From Lenzites betulinus (Eukaryota > Basidiomycota > Agaricomycetes > Polyporales > Polyporaceae): a DNA stretch of 64,000 nt. This document shows positions 45,847-57,306 of the stretch, piece by piece; the stretch's first letter is position 1, and each line of letters opens with the position of its first letter. The stretch spans positions 124,001 through 188,000 of the forward strand of contig JABYQU010000035.1 in assembly GCA_022264855.1 (NCBI GenBank), written 5' to 3'. The position numbers were made by a program, and so were the translations under genes. The notes below the pieces were generated by a model. It was not told the origin of the DNA. It did not search any database and worked only from the letters and a program-made list of their open reading frames with translations.

Positions 45847-46897
45847 ATGTCGTCGCCGAAGCTCCATGTGCTCGCGCACCCGGTCGTGAACGCGCGGCTT
45901 TCACAATTGCGCCAGACGAGCACGAACTCGAAGGAGTTCCGCGAGGTGCGTAGCACAGCATGTGCTGCTGGTGTGTTGTGGCTCATGCTTTGGATGAATG
46001 GATTGTAGGGCATCCATGACATCAGTCTAATCTTGGGTATCGAGGCAAGCCGTGATCTGGAAGAGCAGACGTTTACAGGGGTAAGCTGCCCTTAGCAATG
46101 CCAGCCAGATTCATTCCGAGTGGTCTAACGGATTCCCGATAGACGACGCCAGTCGGACCGTTCACCGGCTCTGTGATCAAGCCTCACATCGGGCTCACGC
46201 CTATCTTGCGTGCGGGCATGGGAATGACGAACGCGCTGCTCGATCTCTTCCCGTACGTTCGATCCTGACCTTGATAGACTCACCTGTGAGCTAACGTTCG
46301 TCCAAAGGGCGGCGAGCGTCTATCATCTAGGCATCTACAGGGAGAAGATATCTCTGCAGCCCGTAGAATGTAAGCTCAGTGATCATTACATCGTCTATGC
46401 CGAGTTTGACACTGGTATAGACTACTCGAAGCTTCCCCCGAACCCGACGGTGGACCAGATCTTCCTGCTCGACCCGCTCATTGCCACCGGTGGCACAGCG
46501 TGTGCAGCCATGAATATGATCATTGAATGGGGCATTCCATGTCAGTATCCATTTTTGTCAATTGCGCGTGGATATAATATACGTAACTGACGCATGTCAT
46601 GAAGTGGGGCATATCAAGTTGCTTTGTGTACTCGCGTCGCAAGACGGACTGAACAGGGTGCAAGCGGAATTCCCAGGTGTTGAGGTGTGTTCTCTCGTAC
46701 AACGGTACTCCTCGTATGCTGACCCGTTCTAGATCTGGGTTGCGGCTGTTGACCCCGATTTGACACCGAATGGGCTGATCTCTCCAGGGCTTGGGGACAC
46801 GGTATGTCCTGGACTTGCTACGAAGGAACATTCCACTGATTGTTCATGTAGGGAGACCGCTTGTACAATACCGTCAAGGGTTCCGAGAAGATCTGAT
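45847..46897 (+). CDS. FUR1: Uracil phosphoribosyltransferase
   Basis: Pyrimidine-salvage enzyme: uracil + PRPP to UMP + PPi, cytosolic. Eight short exons: 45847-45945, 46009-46080, 46143-46252, 46308-46369, 46421-46540, then about 46606-46686, 46735-46800 and 46853-46897. Start MSSPKLHVLAHPVVNARLSQ. Blocks in order: SKEFREGIHDISLILGIEAS, GPFTGSVIKPHIGLTPILRA (flexible loop and Arg contacts), GMTNALLDLFPAASVYHLGI, the PRPP-binding loop IFLLDPLIATGGTACAAMNM, and the uracil-recognition C-terminus PNGLISPGLGDTGDRLYNTV. All catalytic motifs are intact. The gene would confer 5-fluorouracil sensitivity as in other fungi (family knowledge). Confidence 0.95.
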
Positions 46898-47208
46898 TCT
46901 CACCAAGATCGCTGCACTCGTGTACTGTACTTTTGGAATAAACGTTCTGTGGACACGACTCTGCGATGAGTGGGCGCCTACGCGTTGCGCGAGGGTAGCG
47001 CGGTCACGTGCGCGGATATAACGCCATCGTTTGCACAGAGTGCGCCATTTTGTGAGAACGGATGAGCGACATTTTTGTGCGCGAACGCTTTCCCGGGCTG
47101 ACCGAGCTGCGAATAAAACCGAAAGTATGCGCGGGACGGGACACCGCTCTCTCCCCCTCCCTCACTCCCTCTCGTCCACGACGTCCACGACGGCTAGCGT
47201 AGCGAGCG
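46898..47208. promoter_or_regulatory. Intergenic, MET10 promoter
   Basis: 311 bp. Contains gcgcgagggtagcgcggtcacgtgcgcg near 46986-47012 with a CACGTG core, the recognition core of Cbf1-type bHLH regulators of sulfur genes in yeast; here relevance to the sulfite reductase gene is inferred. A CT-rich leader at 47140-47180 precedes the ATG. Confidence 0.45.
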
Positions 47209-50200
47209 ATGGCCACTGCCGCCCAATCTGGGGCTTCTACGCCCTTCTCGACCACCACCACGCTCTCGGCACCGCCCACACCAAAACTCGAGGCCGCGGC
47301 GGCCAATGATCTTCAGAGGATTGCTGAGTCTGGTGCAGTCACCGCGTCCACGCTTGTCGAGTATATCGCTTCTCGCACAGCTTCCTCCTCTTCTGTCTTT
47401 GTCTACGATCTAGCCGAGCAGGCAGGTTTTGGATCCCTCACCAAATCTTGGGCGCATGCCGGCAACGAAACGGCCCCCGTGGTCAGTCTCCAGACAAGGG
47501 CGGGCGCGGGCCTGAGCTTGGCTGGCCGTCTCTCCCAAGGAACCAGTAAGGATGCTGGCAAATCTGCCGTCCTCTCGGCCTATACCACCCCGTCCGGATT
47601 GGCTGCCATGGTCCAGTCCCTCACATACCTGCCCCCTGCTACGCCCACCAGCCGTCTGGTCATTCAGGTGCCTACGGTTACACCCGTAGGCGAGCAGTTC
47701 GCGCTCTCTCCCACGCTTGCGCCTTTCACTCCTGCGTTGGCCCTCCTCCCGGAAGGGTTCACCGTGCTGCTCTCCGCGACCCCCCAAGAGGCGGTCGAGT
47801 TCGCGGTGTTGTCATACCAGCTGACAAACTCCCATGTTATCCACATTTTCGACCACCACAGCTCCGCGCGCGAGACCGGCCATGTCGCGGTCCCCCCGGT
47901 CATTGCTCCTGTCCCCGGTCTGACGTTAGAGGCCGGCCTGAAGAAGGCGGGATACGGCGCGTTCGAGTACGCCGGCGACCAGAATGCGCAGACGGTTGTC
48001 GTTCTGCCCAACGGTCCCCTCGCGCTCACCGCCAAGGCACTCGCGCACCGTATCTCTGGCCTAGGTGTTGTGATCGTCCGCGTCTTGCGCCCATGGAGCG
48101 AGGAGGCACTCCGGAGTGTCCTCCCTGCCTCTGTGCAGAAGGTGCACGTCTTTGACGAAGTGCCGACTGAGACGACTCAGGGCGCACTGTACCTTGACGT
48201 CTTCGCGACCCTGCTCAACCCGCTCCAGCGCAGCCCCCTTGTCAAGACCCATCGTATCATTCCTGCGCGCACACAGGAGTTTCTTAGTGACCCGACGTCC
48301 TTCCTTACATACGTCGTGGACTTGCTGCCCTCACCGGTCCCCATACCTTCTCTGGCGGGACCTACTCTCAGGAAACTCCTCTTCTTCAGCACTCCAGAGA
48401 GCTCGCTTGCTGCGCTCCCGCGCATGGTGGAGACCGTCTTCCTCCCCCACAAGTCTCTCTCTTCCCGTTTACTCACAGAGTACGACGTACTGTCGAAACC
48501 GGGCGGCGTCACGGCAGACCGTATCGTCCTCTCGCCTCAGCAGACAGACGAGCCATTCGTGCCACTCTCCACTCTCTTGCCCATCTCACCTCGTAGTGCT
48601 GGTGTCGCAGACTTCGTCGCGGTGCTCGACCGTGCCCTGCTCAAAACTCACGACGTTCTCAGCCATGCCGCGCCTGGACGGCCCGTCCTGGTCGTGACTG
48701 ACGCTACCGCCACTGAACTGGTCGCGAACCTGCCACCAGACGTCGTGGAGCTAGTCCGCGAGCGCGGCCTTCGCCTCTGCATCCTGGACCCGAGAAGCCT
48801 CGTTTCCGACCTCGCGAAGGGTGATGCGCACGTGTTGAAGGGACTGGAGAACATCACTGTGCTGCTTGCTTTCCTCAGACTTTACCTGGGCCAAGGTGCG
48901 ACCGATGACCTCGTACGTAAGGTCGCGCGCGCCGATCTCGGCGACAGCATACAGGGCATCGACCTCGCGGAGCTTGTCCGCCTCTCATGGAAAGGCCTCG
49001 TAGAGGTCGAGCTTCCTACCGTGGAGGTCATCGCAGACCAGCCAGCAGCCACACCCCTGAAACGCTTCGAGTTCAACGCGATCGCCGTCGAGACCGCCGA
49101 GGGCGACACCGTCCTGAACGGCGCCCGCCTCGGCTCCTGGCACGACGCCGCGAAGCACATCCTCTTCCCCTCCGCCTTCACGCCCGCCGGGTTCGCGCAC
49201 ACCGCGCCCGAGGAGCAGAACCCCGCGCTGCGCCCCGAGCTGCCCGAGCGCACCTTCCTCATCACCTGCACGGTAAATCGCCGCCTGACGCCGCTCGAGT
49301 ACGACCGCAACGTGTTCCACCTCGAGTTCGACACGCGCGGGACGGGTCTGAAGTACGAGATCGGCGAGGCGCTCGGCGTGCACGGCTGGAACGACGCGGA
49401 GGAGGTGCTCGAGTTCTGCCGCTGGTACGGCGTGGATCCCGACCGGCTCGTCACGCTGCCCGTGCCGGGCACGGACGGCGCGCGCGTGCACACGCGCACG
49501 GCATTCCAGGCGCTGCAGCAGCAGGTGGACCTCTTCGGGAAGCCGACGAAGACGTTCTACACGGAGGTTGCGGAGTACGCGGAGAACGTCGCGGACCAGT
49601 ACGCGCTGCGCTTCATTGGGAGCCCCGAGGGCGTCGCGACGTTTAAGAAGCTGTCTGAGAAGGACACGGTCACGTTCGCGGACGTCCTCCGCCGCTACGG
49701 CAGCGCGCGCCCGGGCATTGAGGTCCTCTGCGAGCTCATTGGGGACATCAAGCCTCGCCACTACAGTATCGCGAGTGCGCAGGCTGTTGTCGGTGACCGC
49801 GTCGACCTTCTTGTCGTCAGTGTCGACTGGGTCACGCCGAGCGGTGAGTTCATTCTATCTCCCTGTTGTATACGCACATGCTCATGTGTACCCAGGCACC
49901 CCCCGCTATGGTCAGTGCACGCGCTACCTGGCTGGCTTGAAGGTCGGCCAGAAGGTCACCGTCTCCATCAAACCCAGCGTGATGAAGGTACGTCTCCCCC
50001 TCCCCCACACTCTCACACTTTCTAACATTTCTCCCCTCCAGCTGCCCCCCGACAACACCCAGCCGATCATCATGGCCGGGCTCGGCACAGGCGCCGCGCC
50101 CTTCCGCGCCTTCCTGCAGCACCGCGCGCACCTCGCCGCGCAGGGCGTGCCCGTCGGGCCGACGTACTACTACTTCGGCGCGCGGCACCAGTCGCAGGAG

Positions 50201-50515
50201 TACCTGTACGGCGAGGAGATCGAGGCGTTCATGCTCGACGGCACGATCACGCGCGCGGGGCTCGCGTTCTCGCGCGACGGCCCGCGCAAGGTGTACATCC
50301 AGCATCGCATGCGCGAGCACGCCGCGGAGCTGGCGCGCATGCTCTGGGACGAGCGCGCGGTGTTCTACCTGTGCGGGCCGACGTGGCCTGTGCCGGACGT
50401 GTATGAGGCACTGGTGGGCGCGTTGGTGCCGCACGCGGGGGTCTCGCGCGAGGAGGCGGGCGCGTTCTTGGAGGGGCTGAAGGAGGAGGAGCGGTATGTG
50501 CTGGAGGTGTACTAG
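47209..50515 (+). CDS. MET10: Sulfite reductase [NADPH] flavoprotein component, 1066 aa
   Basis: Alpha subunit of assimilatory sulfite reductase; passes electrons from NADPH through FAD to the haem subunit that makes sulfide for methionine and cysteine. Three exons (47209-49843, 49896-49987, 50042-50515) sum to 1067 codons, close to yeast Met10. The N-terminal two thirds holds the pyruvate-ferredoxin-oxidoreductase-like region (GAGLSLAGRLSQGTSKDAGK, RVLRPWSEEALRSVLPASVQ and KVHVFDEVPTE). The FAD-binding reductase module begins LITCTVNRRLTPLEYDRNVF; GEALGVHGWN, PRHYSIASAQ (FAD motif RxYS), GTPRYGQCTRYLAGL, then the NADPH-binding GLGTGAAPFRAFLQHR and YYYFGARHQSQEYL follow; it ends ERYVLEVY. As in other fungal Met10 proteins no separate flavodoxin domain is obvious. 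Confidence 0.94.
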
Positions 50516-50786
50516 GTTTTTATCATTTGGTTTGCCAGCTTGTCGCATCGCATTGCATACGTTCGTCTCTGCACGAATACACATTATTACTACATCGCTA
50601 GATAGGTATGGTACTATAGTTGTGATGGTAGCAGTATCTGAAAGTCAATGTATCAACCGCACAACACGAGATCACAGTCACGAATTACAAAGAACGAGCG
50701 GATTAGTGTCGCGCTCCTATGAAGCGTCCCCAATGGAAGATAATGAATGCGCAACCCCATAACGTGGAATAGTTCGAATTTTGTCC

Positions 50787-52851
50787 TCAATACCTCCCGT
50801 TTCTCCGCGTCCGCCATACCCAGTACGTACCGAGCGAGATGATGAGTACTCCCACCACACTCACCACGACCCCAATAGCAATCTTCCCACCCTTGCCCAG
50901 CCCACCGCTCTTGCTGCAACCGTCCTGCACCGCCGCGTCGCACGGCGCGCCCGAAGGCCTCACCTCGTCGTACGCGCCCGCCTTCACTGTCGTGTAGTAC
51001 GGATCCCCCGCACCGCGCACAAGCGCCTGCGCCGCGAGCGTGAGCAGCGGCGCGGTATAGTCGAGCGCGACCTCGCTCTGCACCCAGTCCCCGCGCAGGT
51101 CCCAGAAACGGTCCGAGGCGTCCGGCCCACCGACCACGCCGCCGTAGAGCACATACGCTTCCTGCGCGGGGTCGGTGTCGAGGTCCGCGGGCGCGGAGAG
51201 CGCGGAGCCGTTCACAGGCGCGTAGCCGGTTGAGATCGCGGAGTGCGGGTTCGCGGGCGAGTTCGGGTGCGTGCCGACGACGTATGGGACGGACATCGGG
51301 TTTTTGCCGAGCGCGTAGTTGAGCTGGCCTTGGGCGAAGGCCAGGTAGCGGTCGCGCATAGTAGTAGTACTGGTGACGTTAGCGAGCGCGTAGCGCGTCA
51401 TGAGCATTGCGATGTTGAGCGCGGGGTTGAGGGAGGCCTCGTCCGAGTCGCCGGGGAACAGCAGGAGGCCGCCTGTAGCAAGAGTTAATAACGAGGGCGG
51501 TACGGCTGGACATGCAAGACTGACCATCGGTGAGGTGTGACCTTCCATTGGCGTTCACGATGATATCGAAGTAGCCTTCGACGACGCTTTGCCAGACTCC
51601 CAGGGTTGCATTACTGCCGGAGACGATATCCGGATACGCAGAAGCAAGCTGTGCTGCGAGCACAGCTACTCCAGGCGTCTTCGAGTCCCAGTTGAACACG
51701 GTTTCATCCCCTGCCTGGAACTGCTGACCTAGGCTCCCGGAGTAATACCACTTCACGGCGTCCGCGTAATATGCAGTAGCGTTCGTCGACTCTGTGAGTG
51801 CAAGGAACAGCGCCGCAATCGCGAGCTCGTCGATGTAGCTGGAGGACGCATAGGCTTCTCCGGATTGCGGGACGGCAGTCTGGTAAGTCTGCATGCCACC
51901 TTGCGCGCCCGTGGCGAAGGTGTAGAGCTCGCGGGCATGGTTCTGGAGCGTCGACGCATAACTGCTGTTAGCAAGCGCGGTGGTGGATGTTGAAGTAGAA
52001 AGCGTCCGATTGGAGTAGAGAGCCGAGCATGCTGCGAAGGCGGCGGATGCCTGAGCGGCTGCGTCAGTGCCTGGGCTGTAAAAGTGGCGTGAGCAGTGTG
52101 GCTTCAGCTCGGAAGTGGATCTTACCTGGTGTCATTGATCTGGTAAGAGGGCCTGGGCGATGGGATATTCCTGTCGCCTCCCCAGTAGGCATTGTCAAGG
52201 TTGCCGTCGCCGACTTGGACATACAGTACGTTCGGGGAGGGATGAGCCTAAGCGAACATGACGTCATAGGTTGCATATTGAAGCGAATGCAAAACGAAGT
52301 ACCTTGATTAACCAGTCGAGTCCCCAACGGATGGTATCGTCGAGATAGGCGGCCTGTTTTGCAAGTTCATAACCTGTGCGCCACTGTTTAGCGGGGAACG
52401 TTTGCACGCGAATTGCGGACGGACCTTGGCCGGCATCAAGAGCACCCCAGCATATGGACATGAGCGTGAATGACAGGGGGAAGGTGTACTTGACGTAGTC
52501 TGTGGAAGTCAGCGTGGAGTTTAGATGTCGCGAGCGGTGGGTGGACGTACCGCCTGCATCATAGAATCCTCCCGTAAGGTCGAGGCCTACATCCGAGCCG
52601 TCGTCGAGCGCGCTGTCGTTGCGCCAGGAGACGCGTTTGTTCGGAGGAAACTTGCCGCTTCTTTGCTCGTCATAGAAATACAAAAGGTTCCCGAGGAGAT
52701 CAGACCATTGGGAGTTTGGAGTCGTTCCGTTTGCGGTGTCCGTGCCGGCAGACGCGTCCGGTGGTGTGTAGGGCGTGTCGGGTAGAGACAGCTGTGCATA
52801 AACTGGCTGCAAGGCTAACAGGGACAGGGGTAGCAGGCCACCGGTGCGCAT
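50787..52851 (-). CDS. GH9 endoglucanase with C-terminal transmembrane anchor
   Basis: Glycoside hydrolase family 9, inverting endo-beta-1,4-glucanase. Starts at 52851 with a signal peptide (MRTGGLLPLSLLALQPVYAQ). The N-terminal part has NLLYFYDEQRSGKFPPN and VSWRNDSALDDG; the catalytic-base motif DLTGGFYDAGD is completed across the first intron to DYVKYTFPLSF. Further blocks: LDDTIRWGLDWLIK, NAYWGGDRNIPSP, GEAYASSSYIDELAIAALFL, LNYALGKNPMSVPYVVGTHP, NSPANPHSA and the catalytic acid region DLRGDWVQSEVALDYTAPLL. After a short Cys-containing linker (GAPCDAAVQDGCSKSGG) there is a strong membrane span, KIAIGVVVSVVGVLIISLGT, with RTRRNGRY at the end. So the enzyme is anchored with its catalytic domain outside, as in other basidiomycete GH9 proteins, and may act on the fungal surface rather than freely on wood. 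Confidence 0.93.
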
Positions 52852-53270
52852 CGTCGTGGTCGAGCAGAAGAAAACGCGGGAATGTTGGAAGAGCGCGAAG
52901 TCTTGGCATAAGTCGTGCGGCGAAGGGTCCCCGGGTTACCAGATGCGGCAGGTCACCTGCCTGAACGGGCCAGATAAGTCGAGACCAGTCATTATGATCT
53001 ATGCGCTATGTCTTGGTTCTTGCGCTATGTCCGCGGTTAAATGTTCTGAAGTTCATGATCAAGGAATCCGAAAACATATCATGGCGCACGCCGCACGGCT
53101 CCCGTTGTCGTTCTCCTCGACTATGCTGAGCAAGACACCTACCCAACGGAACTCAATGACGACAAGCCCAAGCCCACCCGGTCCGACCTCCCGCCCCCAT
53201 CCGCCCGCCTTATATCAGGCCCCCTGCAGTTTTCCTCTCTGGTATCGCTCTTGCATCTCCTCCTCATCCT
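52852..53270. promoter_or_regulatory. Divergent promoter, GH9 / oxidoreductase
   Basis: 419 bp between divergent starts at 52851 (minus) and 53271 (plus). C-rich leader at 53150-53270. No site assigned. Confidence 0.4.
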
Positions 53271-54547
53271 ATGGCACCCATCAAAACTTGCGTACTCGGT
53301 GTTGGCCTCGGCGGCCTCACCTTCCACATCCCCTTTGTCCTCGCCCGGCCTAATCTCTTCAAGCTTCGTGCCGTCATGGAGCGCAACCCTAAGGCCCCCG
53401 GAGGCAAGCTACAGGCCCGCTTCGGCGAAGAGGCTGCCAAAGGTGTAATAATCCACCGCACCGTCGAGGATGTCCTCGCCGATCCCGAGGTGGAGCTCGT
53501 GATCATCACCACACCGAGCGAGACCCACTATGAGCTTGCGAAGAAGGCGCTCCAGGCTGGAAAGCATGGTATGTTCAGGACATATATACATTTGCTACAC
53601 CTGGCTGATCGTGCTCGATTCGCAGTACTGGTCGATAAGCCCGTAACCGCGCACTTTTCGCAGGCGCAGGAGCTCGGGGCGTTGGCAAAATCCAAGAACG
53701 TCGTTCTTTACCCTTTCCAGAACCGCCGTTGGGACTCAGATTTCCTCGCCCTCCGGAAGCTCCTCGATCTGCCGGCGGATCACCCCCAGTCCCTGGGGAC
53801 GCTCTTTGAGTTCGAATCTCGGTTCGACCGCTACCGTGCCGAGCTGAAGGGAACCTGGAAGGACCTCGCGCTCGAGGCGAACGGCCTGACATACGATCTT
53901 GCCGCGCACACGATCGACCAAGCGCTCGTCCTCTTCGGCCGCCCCACGAAAATCACCGCCTTCGTGGAGAACATCCGCGGCCTGGGCAGCAAGGAAGTTG
54001 ACGATTGCGTTAGTCATATCTTGCTAGCCTCCACCGTATTCCATTCTAACTGACCGATTCCCCCCAGTTCACGATCTTTTTGCATTACCCCGCACCCAAA
54101 GCCGCCTCCGGCGTGCAGCCGCAGTCACTAAAGGTCATCCTGCGCGCCCACATCCTCTCCGTGCGCTCGTCACAGGTCCGCTACATCGTCCGTGGCACCC
54201 GCGGCACGTTCCTCAAGTCCGGCGTCGACGTGCAAGAGGACCAGCTGAAGGTGATCGCCAGTCCCGCTGCGGTCAGCGCCACGCCCGAGTACGGCGTCGA
54301 GCCCAAGGAGATCTGGGGCACGCTCGACAACCTCGGCCCGGACGGGAGCACGGTTGTGTCATCTGTGTGGCCTTCTACGGAGCCCGGCGCGTACGTCGGC
54401 CTGTACGAAAACGTCGCGGCGGTCATCCGCGACGGCGCGGAGCAGGCGGTCAAGTGGGAGCAGTCGGCGGAGGTCATCGAGCTCATTGAGCTCGCGTACC
54501 AGAGTGCGCGCGAAGAGCGCACGCTGGCGGTTCCGGTACGGGCTTGA
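53271..54547 (+). CDS. Gfo/Idh/MocA-family NAD(P)-dependent oxidoreductase, 386 aa
   Basis: Three exons (53271-53568, 53626-54008, 54068-54547) sum to 387 codons. Rossmann motif GVGLGGLTFHIPFVLARP at the N-terminus; the second nucleotide-fold block is ELVIITTPSETHYELAKKAL; the family catalytic-Lys motif is VLVDKPVTAHFSQAQEL (consensus EKP, here DKP). VVLYPFQNRRWDSDFLALRK and LYDLAAHTIDQALVLFG-type residues (actual LTYDLAAHTIDQALVLFGRP) carry the His of the active site, as in fungal galactose-related and sugar oxidoreductases. The C-terminal domain contains FTIFLHYP and IVRGTRGTFLKSGVDVQEDQ. Probably acts on a sugar or polyol; substrate unknown. No targeting signal. Confidence 0.92.
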
Positions 54548-54736
54548 TCGGTCCGTTTGGTGGATTCAAGACGAGCCGGGGGAAAGTAATATAGCATTGT
54601 ACTCATGGTACGGCGTGTATTTGGTATATTGAAGGTTCGACTCCGTCGCCTTTATGCATGATTACGTTTCATATAGTTGCATGACAGCATCTAGCGTCGG
54701 TAATGGCCAAGCAGCGCGGGCGGGTTGGGGAGAGGA

Positions 54737-56659
54737 TCAATCCAATGTGGCTGTCTCCGACTCAGTGTGAGCGTGATACTTCACAGACATGTCCTCCCCG
54801 TCCCAATACACCTCCTGCACCTCCTCCAGAAGATAATTCAGACTCGCATTGTCCCAGCGAGTGCACTCGCAGAAGTCGAGTCGCACGACCTCATCCGCGC
54901 CCCGTTGCCTGCGTGAGCGCAGCGCCTTCGCCAGCTCGGGCGCGTTGAACGTCTCCCTTAGGTCGGTACCGACGAGCTTTTCTGGCGGAAGATCGGGCAG
55001 GACGTGAGTGTCGAAGAATTGTATCGTGCGCAAGCGGGGGTAGGGCACGGGTCCGCCCGCGTAGCCCTCCTCGTTACGCGGGTCGTCGTCCGGCAGCTCG
55101 CCGCACCCTTCGCAGTCGTCGCGGCCGCGTTTGCCCATGCTCGCCGGCCGCTGCCATCCCGCGAGGATCGCCCCGATTCCATGCGCGGCGCCTCCGCACA
55201 GACGGAGCGTGGACATGTTCAACGCCGGTTCACATGCGCTCAACCAACCGCGATGAAAGGTGGCGATGGAGAGGACACGGAGATATTCCAGGTCGAGCCC
55301 TGCTATAGACGCGAGAAAGAAGCCACTGCTCACCGTGAAGTCGGCGCGGATACGGGGTTCGGTGGAGGAAATCTCTTCCCAGGTAGGTACCTCCTCTGCG
55401 GAGGCGGCGTCTGACTGAGGCGGGGGAGAACTCTCCTGGGGGCGCGCAGATTTGGTCTACAGCTCGATGTGACCGAAATGCTGCGATATCGCGTAGACAT
55501 GCATGTTCTCGAGGAGGCGTGGAAGAGCCCGGGTGTACATGTACTCGGTGAGGATAGCGGAGCTGCTCCAGTGGGCGGTGTTTGTTTGATCCGTGAAGTG
55601 GATGGACGCGTCGTGCGGCAAGCGGAGGTATGCCGCGAGATGCGGAGCTAAGCCATGAGTCAACGGCACTTCCAACCGGCGAAGGCGAGGGAGGTCGACC
55701 GTGTCGTACGGATGTGCGGCGGCGATAGCGGGGAAGGACAACGAGTCGATGCGGAACGACTCAAGGGCCGGCATCCCGCGGAGGGCGTCCAGCAGCTCGC
55801 CGAGGTCCGGTGGTGGCTCAGGCACTCCCTTGCCGAGCATGTAGCACTCGGTGATCTCGAGATGTCGCAAAGTGGGACAGAAGAATGCGTTGTTGTCCCA
55901 TGCCACGCGCACCCCCGCAAATACGAGAGATAGCAGCGGTGCCGGCATGGGATCCATGACCCAGGAGTCGGGTACGTGCACGGGACACTCGACCATATGC
56001 TGTCGTGTTGAGCATCGGTCTGCAACGTCCCCAACTCCCTCGACGCGGAGTGATGTGAGCGAGTTGCTGCTCGACGATATCATACACCAGATCTGCTCGT
56101 GCTCATCTTCGGCCTCCAGAATATACAGTGTGAGCTCGGCGACCCTCGGGAATACGCGCTCCAGCTCGTCAAAGCCCGTGCAGAAGCTGTCTGCAAGCCG
56201 ACTGGGGGCTATGCAGTTGGGACAATGGTTCTCCAAGTCGAACGCATGGGCCACCACGGTCAGAGGGAGGCCCTTCGAGCGCGCAATGAAGGTAGACAAG
56301 GACTCCTCCGGGATGCGCTGGTCAATGACGAGGTAAGTCCAAAAGGAAGCGCATTGCAGGGCCACCTCCCGCCAGTGCTTGCACACGCTTGTGACGTTTA
56401 ACCACGTGTATATCGGACTGTGTGCAGCTTCGTCCGTGCCGTTGTGGTACCATAGTGGTGACGGTCCCCTGAGCCTTAGGTCGTGAAAGATTTCAGCTTG
56501 GAAGACGAAGATGAGCGAGAGTATCTCTGGTGGAAGTCTGTTGATGGGCGCGCGGGCATTGAGGAGGTTTTTGAGGCGTGTGGACTCCTTCGTATGGAAG
56601 GCAAGCTGCTCCTCAATGTCCTGTATGGGTCTACCACACGTGTTAGTGAATGTAACCAA
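54737..56659 (-). CDS. F-box protein, with an in-frame TAG between its two halves
   Basis: Agaricomycete-type F-box protein, a predicted substrate receptor of SCF ubiquitin ligases. From 56659: MVTFTNTCGRPIQDIEEQLA, a short coiled coil with the pattern HTKESTRLKNLLNARAPINR, then the F-box LPPEILSLIFVFQAEIF and the VCKHWREVALQCASFWTYLV block. Leucine-rich, repeat-like strands follow to 55457, where the frame ends in TAG after QHFGHIEL. The same frame continues without another stop from 55456 to 54737, giving about 240 more residues with similar texture (GLDLEYLRVLSIATFHRGWL, MSTLRLCGG, VVRLDFCECTRWDNASLNYL). A short intron (for example 45 or 66 bp with donor GTCTAC near 55502) could remove the TAG; otherwise it is a nonsense mutation or two separate products. 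Hence the gene model is uncertain, the F-box call is not. Confidence 0.72.
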
Positions 56660-57306
56660 ACAAACGAAGCGAAGACCAACGTCGATTCGTGTATGTTGGA
56701 CATCGACATTGTCAATCTTGAGACTAGGACGCTAGCTTCGGTGGCCCTTGAGTTGATCCAATGCGCGCTGATTTACGTGCCAGCTATCGCATGGGGTGGA
56801 CGTACTGGATGATGGGGATCCCACACAGACCGGTTGCAATTGAGGCCTGAGGCGTTGGAGTCTGCTGCCACGTCTAGGCTCTCGTTCAAGGTACAGTCAG
56901 GTGATGTATTGTAATACCATCTACACCGCTCAGTTCAAGTTTTACAAACCGCGCTCTCCAAGTCTCAGCTGTGTCTGTCAGTACTCAGTGCTTGAGCATT
57001 CGAGTAATTCCATGACAGAGAGCGCTGCAAGCCGAAAGCTTGACTGCATGTCTCTTATGCTCAGTTCATGATCAGTAAGGGCATTATCCTTTACGTTGTC
57101 ATCCGTAGTGGGATGCAGGGACCTAGCGGAGATTCGCAGTGTACATGATACATATACACCGAATGATAGCATGCCAGTGTGGCAAGACCGCCTCGCCAAT
57201 CAATGTTTGGACCGGTGCTATTACAGCCACGATGGTAATGAACAATGAATAACAAGCCCGTAAGCGTAAACATGTTCAGTACGTACCAACATCAATGCGG
57301 TGTGCG
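56660..57306. other. Intergenic, F-box promoter and RRP8 3' region
   Basis: 647 bp between two minus-strand genes, relatively AT-rich compared with coding parts. No gene seen. Confidence 0.4.

Noticed and set aside
48985..49761. 258-codon minus-strand frame
   Set aside because: Antisense to the FAD module of the sulfite reductase gene; no family resemblance.
54633..54643. tRNA B-box-like ggttcgactcc
   Set aside because: No A box at the right distance upstream and no acceptor or anticodon stems can be drawn around it.
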